This document shows, piece after piece, positions 21,971 through 42,863 of a stretch of 64,000 nucleotides of DNA. The DNA is from Ptychodera flava (taxonomy: Eukaryota; Hemichordata; Enteropneusta; Ptychoderidae): positions 568,001 to 632,000 of the forward strand of contig NC_091942.1 in NCBI RefSeq assembly GCF_041260155.1, given 5' to 3'. Numbering within the stretch: the first letter of the stretch is position 1; every line of letters begins with the position of its first letter. Both the position numbers and the translations under genes were made by a program. Under the pieces are notes generated by a model. It made no database searches and was not told the origin of the DNA. It was given only the letters and a program-made list of their open reading frames with translations.

Positions 21971-22904
21971 ATGACCGCTCAGTTTTTACGGCCTGGGGGG
22001 GGGGGCGGCGGCAAAATCTTGTCGCCTGTGTTCAAAAAAATATAAACCCCCTGCATTTTTCGTGAAAAAAAGATGGCCCCCTTTAATTGTCAGACAAAAA
22101 AATTTGATGACACCCCCCCCCCCCCCGCTGAAAAATAACCAAAACCCATATGTCAAATTTACCCGCACGGTTTGGATTTGAACTCCGTTACGCAGCGCAC
22201 TCTATTTGTGTAGCAGAGATGCCAGTGCACAAACTTCTCAGCTACATCCATGCAAACGTCTGTTAATTAGGACGACTGTGAGGCAATTTTTAACGTCATT
22301 GCCATAGACATAAAACTTATGTCCTTGGACATTGTATAAAGTAACCTTTATCGGAGTGGTTCGCCAAAGGCAGCCCTCCGGTTAAGAGCGTCATGGGCCA
22401 TTACGTAAAGTCAACTTTATTCTAGTGGACCACCATAGGTGGCCCGCCGGTAAAGAGGATCGATCATGGCCATTGCATAAAGGAAACTGTACTGGACAGG
22501 GCCGCTGAAGGGGTCCGGCCGTTAAGAAGGTCATGGGGTATTACAATAAAGTCAATTTATTGTAGTGGGCCCCCGAAGGCGGCCCGCCGGCAAAGAGGAT
22601 CGATCATGGGTATTGCATGAAGTAAACCTAATTGGAGTGGGCTGCCAAAGGCGTCTGCCCATTAAGAGGGTCATGGGTAATACATAAAGTATATTTATTG
22701 TAGTGGTAAAGAGGGTCGATCATGGCCATGGCATAAGGTGAACTTTATTTTAGGTATTATGTTTTTGAAAATGTGGTGACCCCCCCCCCTTTCCTACCGG
22801 TGAAAAAGCGATGGACCCCCCCCCCTTCACGGATTCCAAAATTTTGATGACCCCCCTGGATTTTGCCGCCGCCTCCCCCCCGGCCGTAAAAACTGAACGG
22901 TCCC
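21971..22904. mobile_element. TIR element family A, copy 1 (934 bp)
   Basis: Inverted ends gaccgctcagtttttacggc and ggccgtaaaaactgaacggt, followed inward by G- or C-runs and gcggcaaaatc/ttttgccgc. The interior is a tRNA-like segment (22175-22244) and an array of about 70-bp units with hairpins. It is inserted in the LINE endonuclease. The left end is mutated, so the 3-bp target duplication is blurred. No transposase is present. Confidence 0.85.
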
Positions 22905-22954
22905 TAAACAACGATGAGACGTATCGCCGTTGAAGGCAAAATTGCTGTTGCGTC
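22905..22954 (-). pseudogene. LINE endonuclease fragment between two insertions
   Basis: About 50 bp left between two transposons. It reads DATAILPSTAIRLIVV on the - strand, joining FELLDA (right of the foldback element) to YRPP (left of the TIR element). Confidence 0.65.
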
Positions 22955-24159
22955 TGTAACCTCCACAAATGTAATAATCTCCAAAATGTAATATCAACCA
23001 CAATTGTAATAAAATCAACCACAAATGTAAGAAAATAGTCGACCATTAATGTAACAACCAGCAACCACAAATGTAATAAACAAATTAACCATAAATGTAA
23101 TAAAACTCAACCATAAATGTAATAAACTTGAACTTGCATATGTGATCATTTGTTTATCAATGCCCTGAGTAAATAATAGCTTTAATAAGACTAGTGTAAT
23201 GTTATTGCATACTTTCCTGAAACTAGGTTTCCTTTCCGAAACACAGAATAGAATACTTTGAGAACGCTATCAGAAAACGGCGAGGTACTGATCAAACCGT
23301 TAGATAATGGAAGTGGAACAGCAGTTCTAGACACTTATAATTACTATAAGGAAGCGTCAAAATAACTCGTCAACCAGTGATACCACACAAAGTTTGTGAC
23401 AGATCATGACTCAGAACAAATAACAGAGAAATATAAAACCTTATAACAGAAACTTACGACACAAAACATGTTGACGAGAACATATATTTCAATCTAGTAA
23501 AAAACAATACGAACACTACCTTGAACACAGTAGAACAAAATTAGACATCCTGGCATCCCTAGTGAAGGAACAAACTTCAAGTGGGACAACATAGGAATAC
23601 AGACAATCTGTCGATTATTCCACACAATTCATCCTCTGAAGACGAATTTGAGGCGATTGATTAAGAAAGAACGGCAATTTTCGAAAAAACGGCGTTAAAG
23701 GATCGTAGTGTTATACAGTCTTCCCCACTCTGGAGTAGATACTGCACTGACGTTCAGATTACAGCTGTGTCTCGCAGTGGCCAATCAGTTCTGTACACAA
23801 AACAGGGAAACGTAAAATGCACTTTCAAATATGCAAAACACACTAAACGCAAACAATTAAGAAAAGAATAATGTCTGGAGTTGCTTTCCTTATTACATAG
23901 ATCAATATTTAAGGGCTAATTCCTCAATTGTAACGACAAAATAGATTTATTACATTTATGGTTGACAAGTATTACATTTATGGGTGATTTTTTTATTACA
24001 TTTATGGTTACCATTTATTACATTTGTGGTTGGTGTTTTTATTACATTTATGGTTGATTTTTGTTACATTTATGGGCGATATTACATTTATGGGTGCATT
24101 TTATTACAATTGTGGTTGATATTACATTTGTGGAGATTATTACATTTGTGGAGGTTACA
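22955..24159. mobile_element. Foldback element with long repeat-built inverted ends and a Penelope RT relic
   Basis: 1205 bp. Both ends start tgtaacctccacaaatgt and consist of iterated motifs of about 16 bp (ccataaatgtaataaa and variants) in inverted orientation, about 170 bp on the left and 220 bp on the right. A 5-bp target duplication GCGTC (22950-22954, 24160-24164) and the continuity of the LINE frame across it prove insertion. The middle (about 23260-23420) translates to a decayed Penelope-like RT start (LIKPLDNGSGTAVLD), different in sequence from the copy at 5.1 kb. Confidence 0.82.
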
Positions 24160-24620
24160 GCGTCTAGTAATTCAAATGTTCTGAAAGCGGACGTTTTGTG
24201 AACAGTGATTTTGAGGTTCGATTTAGCGATGATAGCAACACCTCCTCCTCTGCGATGTGGTCGTGGTATTTGATGAATGTTATACCCATCAAGTGTTCAA
24301 GTAAAACGAGCTTTCACTGTGTCGTCCACTGCGCGTAGCCAAGTTTCCGTAACAATGAAAATGTCAGTGTGATTTTGCAAGATAGCATCTGCAACAGCAG
24401 GAAATTTTTTATCAATAGATCGAGCATTCCACAATGTACAAGACGGGGGCGTTCAGTGACATAGTTTGAAACTCTTTTCACCTGAATCAAGTTTGACAAC
24501 TTTGCAGAACTTGATAAATGCCTGTTCACATGGCGAGGAGTATGACGAGAAAAATAGTCCACAACAACACCAATCTAACATCTTCTCGTATCGCAGTTAT
24601 AGAAGTTCTTCTTTGTTGTA
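24160..24620 (-). pseudogene. LINE APE endonuclease, N-terminal part
   Basis: On the - strand: WNARSIDKKFPAVADAI, HTDIFIVTETWLRAV, then after a stop DGYNIHQIPRPHRRGGGV and AIIAKSNLKI. NARSI, TETWL and RGGGVAI are hallmarks of LINE AP-type endonucleases. The segment before NARSI is in another frame. Same orientation as the RT part at 20717-21510. Confidence 0.82.
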
Positions 24621-24760
24621 TTGTAGCCTATGCGCCATCTTGAAAGTTTCAGAGTGGCCCGTGAAGGACGTCTCAGTCAACGAAAACTTGTAGGTAACAA
24701 CACTATTCAAATTGAATTTGCACTCAGCAGGCGGCGCAGTGATGTTGCTGAGTCGATTAG

Positions 24761-26893
24761 GCCCGGCGGTGGCAGTCCCCGGGTTGGTGGGTACCCATGC
24801 TTGTTACCTAAGTTTGAAAAGTACCCCCTTTCCTAGAATATTTCTGAGAAAAACACCCCCTATTTGTAGCAAATCTGGGAGAAATTAGCTGTAAAAAACA
24901 TACCCTTATTTTCGAAAACTAGGAGGTTAGGCCGCGTTCAAAAAAAAACGGTGAGGGGGGGGGGGGCTGGAGGAATCGCGATTGAAATCTTTTTTTTTTT
25001 CAGATCCCCCCTCAATACCCTCAAAAATTTTCAAGTCCCCCCCCCCAAATTACCATATAGCCGCATATTTATTAGGAATGCACGCAGAGTAAAAAAACAT
25101 GTAATGTGTCGTTCTGCACGCAAATGTTCAACACTACCTCTTATCAGCAGGTTGTAGAGCCATATACCTAGGGCAAGTTCTTAAATTGATTCATTTTTAA
25201 ATGCATCAGTGAACTTTTTGGATTTCTCAGTCGAAGCCGACTTGAGTTTATCCAACTCTGGCCAGTTCAATGGCACCAGCTGAAAAGCACACAAAATGAC
25301 AATCATGAGAGTGTATGAAAATTGTGTATTCCTAGCTACGTTTTAACCAAATTGTGAAAAAAATGAGCACAGTGACCTACCGAAAATTTTTTTTTCAAAA
25401 GTACAAGACATATACAACTTAGATGCCACTCATAAAATGTTTTACAAAATTGTCAATACTGGAAGGTTAAAATATTCCACGAAATTAATGTTTTAATCTC
25501 AGAAATTTTGGGTGTAATAATGGTAAATTTGATAAAAAATAAAAGATTCCATTTAGTCACACATTATTCCATTTAAATTAGAGTCTTTACTGTTCAAAGT
25601 TTTACTTTTGTGTTATTGGTACAATGAGATGTGCTGCATGAACTTGAAATGAATGGTTTTATATATTGATTTTAAGTAATTTTAGAAAAACTGACTTTTC
25701 ATCGTACATTTGTATAAGATCAAGTATGGTGACCCCATCTTTTTTCTCTAATATTTGATTGTTCTCATATGCCAGAATTCAAAAATCCATGGTAACTGTT
25801 AGTCCCTAGTCTTCTATGTGTTGCTCTCTGGCTGGATCTTGTGTACAAGTAGATGCATGTTTCACTGTCAATTGAGTGTCCTATGACCGAAACTCTTCTT
25901 TAAACTACATCAGAGTCAGAGCTACATGTATCACTGTCACTGCCAGTATGTAGTAGCACGGCAGTAGTTGTATTAACTTTTTATTTTGACAATATTTTTG
26001 TTCAGTTTATACAATTGTGTTCTTGTTCTACTCCCTACAGAATGTTGAGCTATCCAGTATTCAGCTTGCCAACACAGCCTATGTGTACCGTGCATTTGCA
26101 TCATTCAATTATCACCAATATTTAGACAAACGGGCTTTGTTGACAAACTGAATATTGTGTTTTTCAGAAGCATGCTGTAGAGAGACACCAAGAAACTGTG
26201 TTTGATACATTGCATAGAAATATTGAAAAATTATCAACAGTTGTAGCTCCTGCGCCATTACAAGGCCAACTTGTTCTACAAAAATTTAATGGCATTCATA
26301 CATTTTTAGACTTTTTCGAGATTAAAGACATAAAATATGACAAAACGGTTCTAGATTTTGTTTAATTATTACTAACATTAGAACCATTGGACGACATCAA
26401 AATGTTGGGAGTCGAAATATTTTCAGGTCCCCCCTATAGGCAGAGCAAAACTTTCAAGTCCCCCCCCCTCGACTACCCCAAAAATTTTCGAATCCCCCCT
26501 GAATTCCTCCAGCCCCCCCCCCCTCCTCACCACTTTTTTGAACGCGGCCTTAGTATGTTGACTTCCAGGGTTGACCCTGGAGGTTGACTTTGTATACATG
26601 TACATACATCACAAATGTTTGTCCTCGCCTGATTTTAGTCACATTCATAAGTGATGGGCATGTATACGTCATATGTACATACAAACGTACGGTACTGTTT
26701 TTCATTTTCTTTGTGAGTGAGACTAGACCAGATTTAGTGTCCTAAATCTCGGAGGTTACTCTGAAAACGTACCCCTTTTTCTCGATTTCACGGACCTAGA
26801 ATCTCCTAGATGACTGAAGAAAAACACCCCCTTTTCCGTGAATTTGGTAATGCGCATGGGTACCCACCAATCCGGGGACTGCCACCACCGGGC
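24761..26893. mobile_element. TIR element family B (outer, about 510 bp plus insertion)
   Basis: Terminal inverted repeats of about 40 bp start gcccggcggtggcagtcccc and end, inverted, ggggactgccaccaccgggc, with only about two mismatches. A 6-bp target duplication GATTAG lies at 24755-24760 and 26894-26899. The interior is split at 24930-26549 by another TIR element. No transposase frame seen; non-autonomous. Confidence 0.88.
24930..26549. mobile_element. TIR element nested inside family B (1620 bp)
   Basis: Ends ggccgcgttcaaaaaa and ttttttgaacgcggcc are inverted copies; next to them lie a G-run and, on the other side, a C-run with the matching ctggaggaat/attcctccag. Target duplication TTA (24927-24929, 26550-26552). 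The interior is AT-rich with no recognised coding region. Confidence 0.88.
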
Positions 26894-26899
26894 GATTAG

Positions 26900-28232
26900 G
26901 TAAGATTAAAACGAAACTAACGTAATGCCAAAAACACGTAGAAGACACGGAGCAGAATTCCTCTGCAGGCTGCCATCACGGCGCCCTCACACAGAAAGAC
27001 ATCTTTGGAATTTTGTAATATATACAAAATTTCCATTTCGCCTTCTATAAATACAGAAAGACTTAGGAACCATCTCCTTGGTCACAAGAGGATTTTTCGG
27101 ACGTGTAGAGGATGAAACTCTGAATAACAAAGACCTGACACAGACAACATGATCTCCCGACAGCTGAGCATGAACGGTATTAAAATACTAGTAAAACAAA
27201 TCCGGATGAGCAGGCAAAGTCCAGGGGGTTCATTTAAAATTCGAAAACTGCAAAGGTGGGTATTCTCATGTATTTTTCGCAACGCGTACAATGAGGGTCA
27301 TTTTACTTTCAAAATTATTCACCCGGTTAAAAGGCTTTGTTTCAGGATACATAAGCATCAATGGGAAAATAGATGGTGGCCCACATGTTTTCGTTCTCTA
27401 AAGTAATTTTCATTCATTAAGGTAGAATGCGCCTCGCCCGAGACAGTTTTTCCGAATCTCAAAGTTTTTAAATAAGTGTTTTTTGTCCATCGCTTCAGAA
27501 ACTCATTTTCCGAAGCTTGAAGTAACAAAATTTTCCGACAAATTTTATTTCTTTCAAGTCTTTTTTCAACAAAGAGAAGGCGGCCATTTTGAATTTCAAA
27601 TATTGGTAAATGTTAGGTAATTCGTTTTTCATGTACAAAACTTTGTACGGTGACCCTTAATTTTTATTCTTGATTTGGTAAGAGAATGGCTGAAAGTTTC
27701 ACTGAGGATATAGTTTGAGCAAATGTTTATGTCCTTCACCCTAGAGGCGCAAACTGTACAAACATAACGTGTCTTATAAACAATTTTACTTGATAAGTCT
27801 AAGTAGACTTGTCTTGCTATAAATATTACCAGCAAAGAGGAGTTGATGGGTTCCTTAGGAGCCAAATTTGCCGAGGGAAATCAAGTCACAATTGCAAGTC
27901 GTATGTCAAACTAAACCCGGCATTTGTTGGAAGTTTACTTTGTGCTAATGGCTTGCTCGACTGTGGAAAATTAAAGTTTATTCAAGATGCGCAGATTTCA
28001 GCAGTTCCTAAACCTGTTCAAGAAACACGTTGATATTGGAAATTTAACAAAAGAATCACTATAAGAAGAAACATCTTTGTTCTTTTATTGTCAAATAGTA
28101 TTAATTCTGAATATACAGTATTTTACTTTTGAATTTTCCGAGATGCAGTACACCGTGTATACTAAATCTTAAAATATAAGAGGGTCGATTTCGAAAAAGC
28201 TCCTTCCTCATGTTCCTCTTATGTCATTGTCA
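26900..28232. other. Intergenic, no gene recognised
   Basis: Only short open frames without family features were seen on either strand. Confidence 0.45.
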
Positions 28233-28448
28233 ACACAAAGTGTACACATATACCGGTAGTGAAAATCTACACAAAGTGTACACATATACTGGTAGTGAAA
28301 ATCTACACAAAGTGTACAGATATACCGGTAGTGAAAATCTACACAAAGTGTACACATATACCGGTAGTGAAAATCTACACAAAGTGTACACATATACCGG
28401 TAGTGAAAATCTACACAAAGTGTACACATATACCGGTAGTGAAAATCT
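28233..28448 (+). repeat. 36-bp minisatellite, six units
   Basis: Units start at 28233 and every 36 bp after (acacaaagtgtacacatata, then ccggtagtgaaaatct). They are nearly identical: ctggtag in the second unit, cagat in the third. 36 is a multiple of three, so repetitive frames stay open on both strands; no other coding sign. Confidence 0.95.
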
Positions 28449-28449
28449 A

Positions 28450-31400
28450 CAAATTGTATTTCCGGGAGTCGCAGTCAGATCTTGTTGTAGCATTCGCCTT
28501 CTTTCCCTCTCTCCTTTTCCTAGGATACCGTGGGAAAAATGTGTTTAAAGGAATCAAACGCGTAACCTTATTTCTAATACGCTGACATCAACAGTCAGCC
28601 AAGTCGTTCATAAGAGGAAAGAAGAATTACTGGCCCAGTCCATAACAACTAAGAAAGCTCACTGACTGTTCAATGCGGTCATATTGTGAACAAACCATGG
28701 GATAATTTGGCAATAAGCAACCCTAAAGACAGGGGCTGCACAAACCATGACCAGTTCACAACATAAACCAGAGAACGATGGCCAGTGTGTATGTCGTGAA
28801 CAGGTTAAAACCTGTAGTTGTCAGCGGAGTTGTACGTCTGTTAGCAGGATTGTTTATTGCAAAGATATTGTTATAGCAAATAGAAATTTTGGCACAAAAT
28901 AACTTAAAATACGAATTGCTAGGACTAAATACTCGAAGAAGTTTATTACATTTGCCCCTTTATACAAATAATTGTAGTTGACCGACTTCAGCACCTACAA
29001 CTGTCCGAAAAACGTTCCTCTTTTTGACAACAGCACAAATAGCAATATCATGTACGCGGCATTATGAAAAATAGATGCAATTTTGCTGCAATTATTGTTT
29101 TTTATTTTAAGTATTAATTTTGGTAGCTAAATCAATCATCCTTTATTGATAACTCCCTTAAATTTATTGATGAAATATTTCCATTCTAGAAAATACGTCA
29201 TCTTCAGGGCCATTTGGGCTGGTCGTGACTGAATATTCCACTCTTGTTTTGCTGTCTTTACCAAACAGATCGCTGTCTTTCGTAACTGACAAACCGATGT
29301 CGTAATTCGATGAGAAAAATACATGAAGAAGACTCTGGAAACGACGAGTGATGATGTAAAACTTGAATACGGAACCGTATCCTCACGGCTCAGCCGCTGA
29401 TACATCAGAATATCTATCCAATGAGAATAGGTCCCTGAGTCTGTGTGAGTGAGTGTGTGAGTGTGAGTCTGCCTCCGTGAGTCATTCTCTGCCTATCAGG
29501 TGCCGCCAACGAAGCTGTTCGCGCAAAAAGGTGTTCGTGCGCAGTTTTTCAGCGGGCGGGGAGAAAATTTCTGACAGTTGGTACCATAAAATACGTAGAG
29601 GGAGGGGAATGCCGTGGTGTAGAACTTAGAACTTAGGGAAGATTAATAACTTAGGGAAGATTAATAGCCTAACTAAGAGGGAAGCAATATTCCAAGGTAT
29701 ACTGCTCGCACGGTTTTGCGCTGATTTGGGTTACCTAATGACATCTACTAGGCAATGGGGAATTTCAGTAGTAGGAAGTGTACAGAGGGAAGTTTGAATT
29801 GTTGTGGGGAGTGGGGAGCGGGCAGATCATAGATACTGGAGGGCAGTGGGCATCAAAATTCAGTGGGAGGGCATATTTTCTGTGTATGCCAGTGGGAGGG
29901 CAGTTACGAACAGCTCTACTTTCCCCTCCAATTTTTAAGTCAATGTAAGATTAAGAAAAATCGGTATATTGGCCTTCAAAACATGTTTGTGATGATTTTG
30001 CTAAATTGATGAAATTTGCACCTGACCTATGATCAATCCGCGTGTGGCAAAGTATACTGAGTATAATTCAAGTTCTAGAATGAGGTGTTTAAGCAAACCT
30101 CGTTGACTTTGTATATGAAGTAAGAGTTTATTGTAATTTGATTTTTGTCTTTTAGTGTTTCACACAACGAAATTAAGCTCCACTTATTCTACAACGAAGA
30201 TATTGTCATCATTCTGATGTTTCAATACTTGTGAAACAAAACGACAAATAAAAAATGGACAGGCACGTTTACTTCACGCTTTCACGTTTAATAGAACTAA
30301 GTGCTCCATGGCAAACATCTAATCGGCAGCGATTCATCGTGCCATCTCACTGACGCTGTAGTTCTCTATTTTCCAAGGTTTCTTTTCAGAGACTCTACCA
30401 TTCAATAAAGACACCCAACAGTTACCCTTTCAGCTGTTTAGTTCGGCACAGAACGCACCTCAATGAAATCGATGAGAACTCTGTCATATTGCGAAACTGA
30501 ATCACCTTGAGAATTTCTATTTTCAGCCCAATCTTTCCAAACCTGTGCAGCCAATTTTGTTACGACTGTGTAGTTTTTAGTACTATCGTTTCGCGAATAT
30601 CTGAAAAATTACTTCGTCCGTAATCACCCCGACGACACCCACTGACCCACCCACGGCGGCAGTGTGTTGGCAAGACTGGGAGGATTTGAACTGAAACAGG
30701 GGTGAAAATATTCATCGTTTGGGAAGAAGACAGGTTGCAACACTTTACACATGCAGCACATCTGTAGCATATTGTCCTGAAAAACAGGAAAAAGGGGAGT
30801 AAACCAATCAGAAACAAGTGAGAAAGACTGCTGTACATTTCCCGTTCAAATACTGAGAAGACCTAAATTAGCTGAAAGTTAAATCAAAATGATAATGCCG
30901 TTGTTAAAGCGTTGTCGAATCAAAAGTGATCACGCCATACACTACGCCCTTCAAGACTGGTATCACAATTTCATGCTTATTAAAAAAAGATGAATTTGAG
31001 TAAAGTGAATCGTCACGTCGGGGTTTAAAACCACCATTCGCCGAGCAAAATTTGATGATCGCTGTAAAAACGTCTCAACACAGACAAAAAGAAACAGACT
31101 AGCAACGGGTATTGTTCAAGGCGTGAAGCGGTTACCTAACCCATCCATGTTCGCCTCGCCTCGGGTAGCTCTCGCCTCTCTTTTCCGAAGAGTGCCGGCC
31201 ATGCATCCTTAGGTAATTTTCGGATTTTCGCCAATTGTTAAGAGAAAGTATGTTCGGCAAAATTTGTGTTGTTGTTGTCGTGTGGTGCTGAGCGGAATTG
31301 GCGTGCTGGCGAAAACGGGAGTGTTTTGAGCTTCAGGAAAGTGAGTTTTACCATTTTAAAAATTCCTCTCATACTTTTATGAATATATAATGAGGGTGTT

Positions 31401-32273
31401 TGAACCAAATTTGAAAGTCTTTTATCGATACTGTCTGGTTTTACTCAATGGTTTACGGTCAGTCATACCGCCTTTTACACGTTCGTCAAGGAAGGACATG
31501 TTTATGAAACTGCTGGCGTGTTATGTTTTGATTGGCATGAAGCAGTGTTTCTGCCCTGAAAGCTCACAAAGTAACTATGGTTGCTACTCGACTGGCAGCA
31601 CGATGCCATCTCGTCGTATGTTTTGCATAATCTCGTGCAATTATCAACCACAAACAAAGTCTCCAAAAAGTTTAACACCTTTGAATCTCATTTTAATATG
31701 AAAAGGCCGTAGTCTACGGAGACGACCATGGAACAAAAGGCATGCCGCATTGCTAGTCTGTTTCTCTATTTGTCTGTGGTCTCAAGTAGAACTCGTTTAG
31801 GTCAGTAAGGACGCAAGCTGTATAAATGATAATAACATATTGATGTGTGTGTTTTCATTCAAAAAGTATGTTTTTGAAGGGGATATCCGTAAACTTTACA
31901 AACGAAAAGAATGCCTTTTCTTTTCTATTCCTAATTGCAACTTAAAATAGAAGTCAGCAATTTCCAAATCAGTTTAATTAATGACCAGGTAAGATACGTG
32001 TATGAAATCAAATGATATCTAGACCTGTTCCAAAGTTTGCTCCACCCATGCACCAGTATAGGTGACTGACCGTTAATGTTACTATTGATAAGTGTTTGAA
32101 ATGGCAAAGTCCCCTTCTCATAGCGGTATCACTTCATAACCTAGCATTAACTAGTAATCTAGAAGCGTGAGCACGTATGTATCTCTTCTCAGCACAACTA
32201 AAACTGCTGAGATTTCTGACGAGAAGTTTCCACTCAGCCCATTTCCACCAAGTTTAGTCTCTTTGGTGCAAAT
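28450..32273. other. Intergenic region upstream of aquaporin gene 2, no gene recognised
   Basis: Contains a 20-bp duplication (acttagggaagattaata) at about 29630-29668 and a GTGAGT-rich tract at 29440-29470. The promoter of aquaporin 2 should lie near the right end; no clear TATA box was identified. Confidence 0.45.
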
Positions 32274-40759
<8,486 letters not shown>

Positions 40760-40992
40760 ACGACAAACATTCCTCCACATAATGTTTTGCCACTGCAAAT
40801 TATACAGTGCAGAAGTATGGGCTAGGGATCTGTACATGTGACCGGGATCTACCTACACACTAGCACTGCTGAAAGCCTGGCGTCCCTTCCGTTGTTACAT
40901 GATGCGGGCAATTTTTGTTGTCTGAAGTATTTTGAAGATCTTTTAGTTACTTTATAAAGGCTTCTGAAGGAAAATTATTTATAGTGCTAACG

Positions 40993-40998
40993 AATAAA
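40993..40998 (+). promoter_or_regulatory. Candidate poly(A) signal of aquaporin gene 2
   Basis: AATAAA lies 234 bp after the stop codon and is followed by a second A-rich ATAAAA. Position is plausible for a short 3' UTR; no transcript data support it. Confidence 0.35.
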
Positions 40999-42618
40999 AA
41001 TAAAAACAAGAAATCAAAATAATACAGTCTTTACAGATACTGACATTAAAAGCTTCTGACCGTTTTTCATGTGATTGTCAAAACCCCTTTTTATAATTAT
41101 AGTTTGGAAAATGTATTCGGTGTTTTGTAATGCACTGTGTTGTATTATCGCGGATGAAACAGCCCTTTACAATAACAACTAGGTTTAAACACGAACCATT
41201 CATGAAGCTACGACAAAAACATACCATTCGTATTTTCTGACGTTGCCATGGGATCATATTATGAGAATGAAACCGCCATTGAGTGTATATTTTACAAATT
41301 AGCAAAGGTTTACAGAGAGCCACGGTTACTAGAAGAGTGAAAGATGTCATTTTAATTTTGATAAGGAGAACGCTCTTCTCTCCATTGAAAATGAAATGTA
41401 GTTTACGTCACAGCATTGTACAATCTCTAACTCTGACAGAAATGTATCAAATCACTTGACATAGGCGTCAGGCTTGCAGACATTCAATCAAGTCAGTGTC
41501 ACGAATAAAAACTGTGTGCTACAGTACGACATCAACGCCGTGAAGTGACACAACTCACGTCCACGTATCTAGTCTCATCGCCTTCGATAAGGGCGTTGAT
41601 TGATTGCGCCACATCGCTTGTTTTCCCGTTTGTAAGAGGTTGGTGCTCTTTCAGTGTTTGTTTCGTTACTTAATCTTCGATTTGTATCAAATAATTGATT
41701 TTTTCATACATATCCTGGAAGATCGATATTAGGGCTTGAGAGGGTACATCTGGAAAAGCTAATGTTGCTTGCATTTGTTCCAGGCAAGATTTGAAATATA
41801 CAACCATTGAGATAGGGGGACAGTGGTACAACAAAATTTATTAGCGTTCTACTTCTACTCATCCCATTGTAAACATTTCGTTTGTCATGCCTGAAACATG
41901 TTGCCAATCGTATCTTGTCATATCAATGAGATATAGGCCTACTCTTTGTACAAATAACATCAATCTTGTAATATGAATTAAGTATTATCTATACCTTTGT
42001 AACTAATCAAACATGATAACGTCAGACGCGCTTATTTCGTTATTGTTCACTATTAATGATCGCCTACTTGCGAAAGAGGGGACATTTTGCAATAGCGTGA
42101 TATTTCTCTCACATCTTATCAAACGCAAATATTACGTTGAAACAGTTCTAGAAAAACTATACATGTGGCTAGAGATCTAGCATTTCAGTTGCGACAGTCT
42201 TTCTGTAGAGTTCAGCTTGCACCTCACACATGAGAACTGATGTTCTACTCTGTTCTGTCTGTGTGTGGTTAAAATGTAACGTACTAAATAGATTTTGGTT
42301 GGTGTTCACAATGAAATTATCAAAGCCAAAATGTATTAAAGTGATACTCGCCTTGTTAGGGCTTTTTAACTTTTTTCAAAGATACATTTGCCAAAACAAA
42401 GTGGCAAATAAAACAAATTTACACTTGTTAACTAGTCTAATCCATACGGTGGCAATAGCGCCACCATACGTGATGTTTGAAGATTTACAATAGAAATCAT
42501 GTTCAACTGTTACAGTTTCCGTTATGACATGTTTTACAGATAGAATGAGACGTCTCATTTCTGGTTCGTTTATCATCACTTCGTAAGCTCTTTGAAATAT
42601 TTTACCAAGCGAGTGTGT

Positions 42619-42624
<6 letters not shown>

Positions 42625-42713
<89 letters not shown>

Positions 42714-42766
42714 AAGTATACAGATGTCCTCATGGGGAATTACAGTGCTGCACTTTAAGTAATTTG

Positions 42767-42855
<89 letters not shown>
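42625..42855. repeat. Two (AT)n microsatellites
   Basis: AT dinucleotides at 42625-42711 and 42771-42855, separated by about 60 bp of unique sequence. Confidence 0.93.

Positions 42856-42863
<8 letters not shown>

Noticed and set aside
28233..28448. 36-bp repeats as a possible CRISPR array or repeat-protein exon
   Set aside because: No spacers; the open frames simply reflect a period divisible by three, without splice sites or flanking coding sequence.
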